This document shows, one piece after another, positions 14,054-15,178 of a DNA stretch of 15,178 nt. Location of the stretch: contig UQQF01000051.1 in assembly GCA_900543085.1 (NCBI GenBank), positions 1-15,178 of the forward strand, written 5' to 3'. This DNA comes from an uncultured Eubacteriales bacterium (lineage in GTDB: Bacteria > Bacillota > Clostridia > Oscillospirales > Oscillospiraceae). The position numbers and the translations under genes are program-made. How positions within the stretch are numbered: the stretch's first letter is position 1; each line of letters opens with the position of its first letter. Under the pieces are notes generated by a model that did not search any database, was not told the origin of the DNA, and saw only the letters and a list, made by a program, of their open reading frames with translations.

Positions 14054-14910
14054 CGCTCAAATGTGAGAATATAAGCAAGCTGTACGGAGATACCGCCGCG
14101 CTGTCGCACGTGGAACTGGAGCTGGGGCGCGGGATATACGGCCTGCTCGGACCCAACGGGGCGGGCAAGACCACGCTGATGCGCATCATGACGGACTTGC
14201 TGGAGCCGTCTGCCGGACGCGTCACGCTCGACGGTGTGGACATCTCCTCGCTGGGCGCGGATTACCGCGCGCGGCTGGGATACCTGCCGCAGGAGCTGGG
14301 GCTGTATCCGGGCTTCACCGCGGAGCAGTTCCTGCTGTACATCGCAAGGCTCAAGGGCATCGAGCGCGAGACTGCGCGCCGGCAGTGCGGCGAGCTGCTC
14401 GAGCTGGTGGGCCTGACGCACAAGGCGAACAAGAAGCTGCGCGGCTTCTCGGGCGGAGAAAAGCAGAGGGTGGGTCTGGCTCAGGCGCTGCTTGGCTCGC
14501 CGGACATCCTCATCCTGGACGAGCCGACCAGCGGGCTGGACCCCGCCGAGCGCATGAGGCTGCGCGACGTGCTCGGCGCGCTCTCGACCAGGAGCACCGT
14601 CCTGCTCTCGACGCACATAGTCTCCGACCTGTCCGTCGTGGCGAACGAGGTGATACTGCTCAACAGCGGCGCGGTCATCGCCTTCGACAGCCCGGCCAAC
14701 CTGCTCAGCCCGCTGCGAGGCCGCGTCTGGCAGGTCAGCTGCGGCAGCGAGGCGGAGGCGGAGTTCACGGGCAGGTATCCGTGCAGCGGCGTGCGGCGCG
14801 ACATGGGCGTGAGCACGCTGAGGCTCATCTCCGACGAGCCGCCCTCCCGCGACGCCCTCGAGGCGGAGCCGAATATGGAGGACATGTACCTGTGGTACTT
14901 CAAGAGATAA
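14050..14910 (+). CDS. ABC transporter ATP-binding protein
   Basis: A 286-residue ATPase starting at GTG 14050 with a 4-nt overlap, the last gene of the operon. It has a complete nucleotide-binding domain: Walker A GPNGAGKTT (34-42), a Q-loop in LGYLPQELGLYPGFT, signature FSGGEKQR (133-140), Walker B ILDEP (D157, E158), D-loop SGLD, and switch His H189 in LSTHIVSD. An approximately 70-residue C-terminal extension ends in DMYLWYF, as in many drug and lantibiotic-immunity ATPases (BcrA type). It should power the membrane proteins encoded just upstream. Export of a peptide or lipid-like compound is likely by family; the substrate is not visible. Confidence 0.95.
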   Translation: MTLKCENISKLYGDTAALSHVELELGRGIYGLLGPNGAGKTTLMRIMTDLLEPSAGRVTLDGVDISSLGADYRARLGYLPQELGLYPGFTAEQFLLYIARLKGIERETARRQCGELLELVGLTHKANKKLRGFSGGEKQRVGLAQALLGSPDILILDEPTSGLDPAERMRLRDVLGALSTRSTVLLSTHIVSDLSVVANEVILLNSGAVIAFDSPANLLSPLRGRVWQVSCGSEAEAEFTGRYPCSGVRRDMGVSTLRLISDEPPSRDALEAEPNMEDMYLWYFKR

Positions 14911-14911
14911 A

Positions 14912-14941
14912 AAGAGAGCCGGTCGCAAGACCGGCTCTCTT
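14912..14941. terminator. bidirectional terminator between the ABC operon and tsf
   Basis: A 13-bp perfect stem (14912-14924 with 14929-14941) has a GCAA loop. The T-run is best on the minus strand (CTCTCTTTTTATC), serving tsf, while A-rich/T-containing flanks also suit the plus-strand operon. Confidence 0.88.
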
Positions 14942-14960
14942 GATATATGGGATATCAGGC

Positions 14961-15178
14961 TCAGTTTATCAGCTTGGCGACTTCCTCGGCGAGGTCGTCC
15001 TGGCGCTTCTCGATGCCTTCGCCCTTCTCAAAGCGGATGTAGCCGTTCACCGTGATGGTGGTGCCCAGCTCCTTGGCAACGTTGGCGACGTGCTGCTCGA
15101 CGCTGACCTTGTCGTCCTTGACGAACGGCTGCTGCAGCAGGCAGATCTCGCTGAAGTACTTGTTCAGGCCGCCCATGA
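14961..15178 (-). CDS. tsf: translation elongation factor Ts, C-terminal part (gene runs off the window)
   Basis: The last 71 or so residues of EF-Ts, the guanine-nucleotide exchange factor for EF-Tu in the cytoplasm. The tail pattern is diagnostic: NKYFSEICLLQQPFVKDDK, then HVANVAKELG, then RFEKGEGIEKRQDD and EEVAKLIN before the stop at 14961-14963. The Met at 15174-15176 is internal, not the start; the reading frame continues past 15178, and a full EF-Ts would need roughly 140 to 240 further residues. In most bacteria tsf follows rpsB, which would lie to the right of the window. The terminator at 14912-14941 ends it. Confidence 0.93.
   Translation of the reverse strand, partial: MGGLNKYFSEICLLQQPFVKDDKVSVEQHVANVAKELGTTITVNGYIRFEKGEGIEKRQDDLAEEVAKLIN

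Noticed and set aside
14961..15176. A complete 71-residue gene starting at the Met at 15176
   Set aside because: It is the C-terminal end of EF-Ts; the Met is internal and the frame continues to the window edge.
1..15178. Insertion sequence, prophage or integrative element genes
   Set aside because: No transposase, integrase, capsid or conjugation protein recognised in any frame.

Overview
The window looks like chromosomal DNA of a GC-rich, anaerobic, gut-type member of the Clostridia (Oscillospiraceae-like). Supporting signs are strong AAGGAG-type ribosome binding sites, Firmicutes-style TATAAT promoters, an SLH-domain surface protein, a FucO-type alcohol dehydrogenase, an EF-Ts tail, and dense GC-rich genes with short intergenic gaps. 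This assignment is inferred from style and families; no lineage marker gene is complete here.

Layout: (1) positions 1-150 hold a folded RNA-like segment cut by the window edge, followed by a cluster of hairpins (207-299). (2) An MFS efflux-type transporter (319-1539) and a TetR regulator with its own promoter (1585-2139). (3) A promoter, an 8-codon leader ORF and paired hairpins lead into a 1013-residue secreted SLH protein (2300-5341), whose body is AT-rich while its ends match the host. (4) Two terminators separate it from a convergent MATE transporter (minus, 5442-6803). The MATE gene is divergent from a lactaldehyde reductase/FucO-like gene (7026-8171), with an inverted-repeat operator candidate between them. 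(5) A 230-bp train of hairpins (8223-8456), flanked by a 15-bp direct repeat, follows. (6) Next are a lipoprotein gene with an apparent frameshift (minus, 8473-9149), an 82-residue stand-alone FakA/DAK2-type middle domain (9321-9569) and a second lipoprotein (9707-10360). The two lipoproteins appear to be distant paralogues. (7) A tight six-gene operon (10459-14910) encodes an ECF sigma factor, a membrane protein, two tandem-duplicated ABC-2-like membrane proteins, a third permease and an ABC ATPase. (8) The 3' end of tsf (EF-Ts) enters from the right on the minus strand.

The most system-like unit is the sigma/ABC operon. The sigma gene leads, every later junction is 2 nt or overlapping, and all four membrane proteins carry the short acidic/amphipathic stretch expected to contact an ABC ATPase. 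The likely role is envelope-stress or antimicrobial-peptide response, or export of an unknown substrate; no substrate is visible. No CRISPR array, transposase, phage gene, tRNA or rRNA was recognised.
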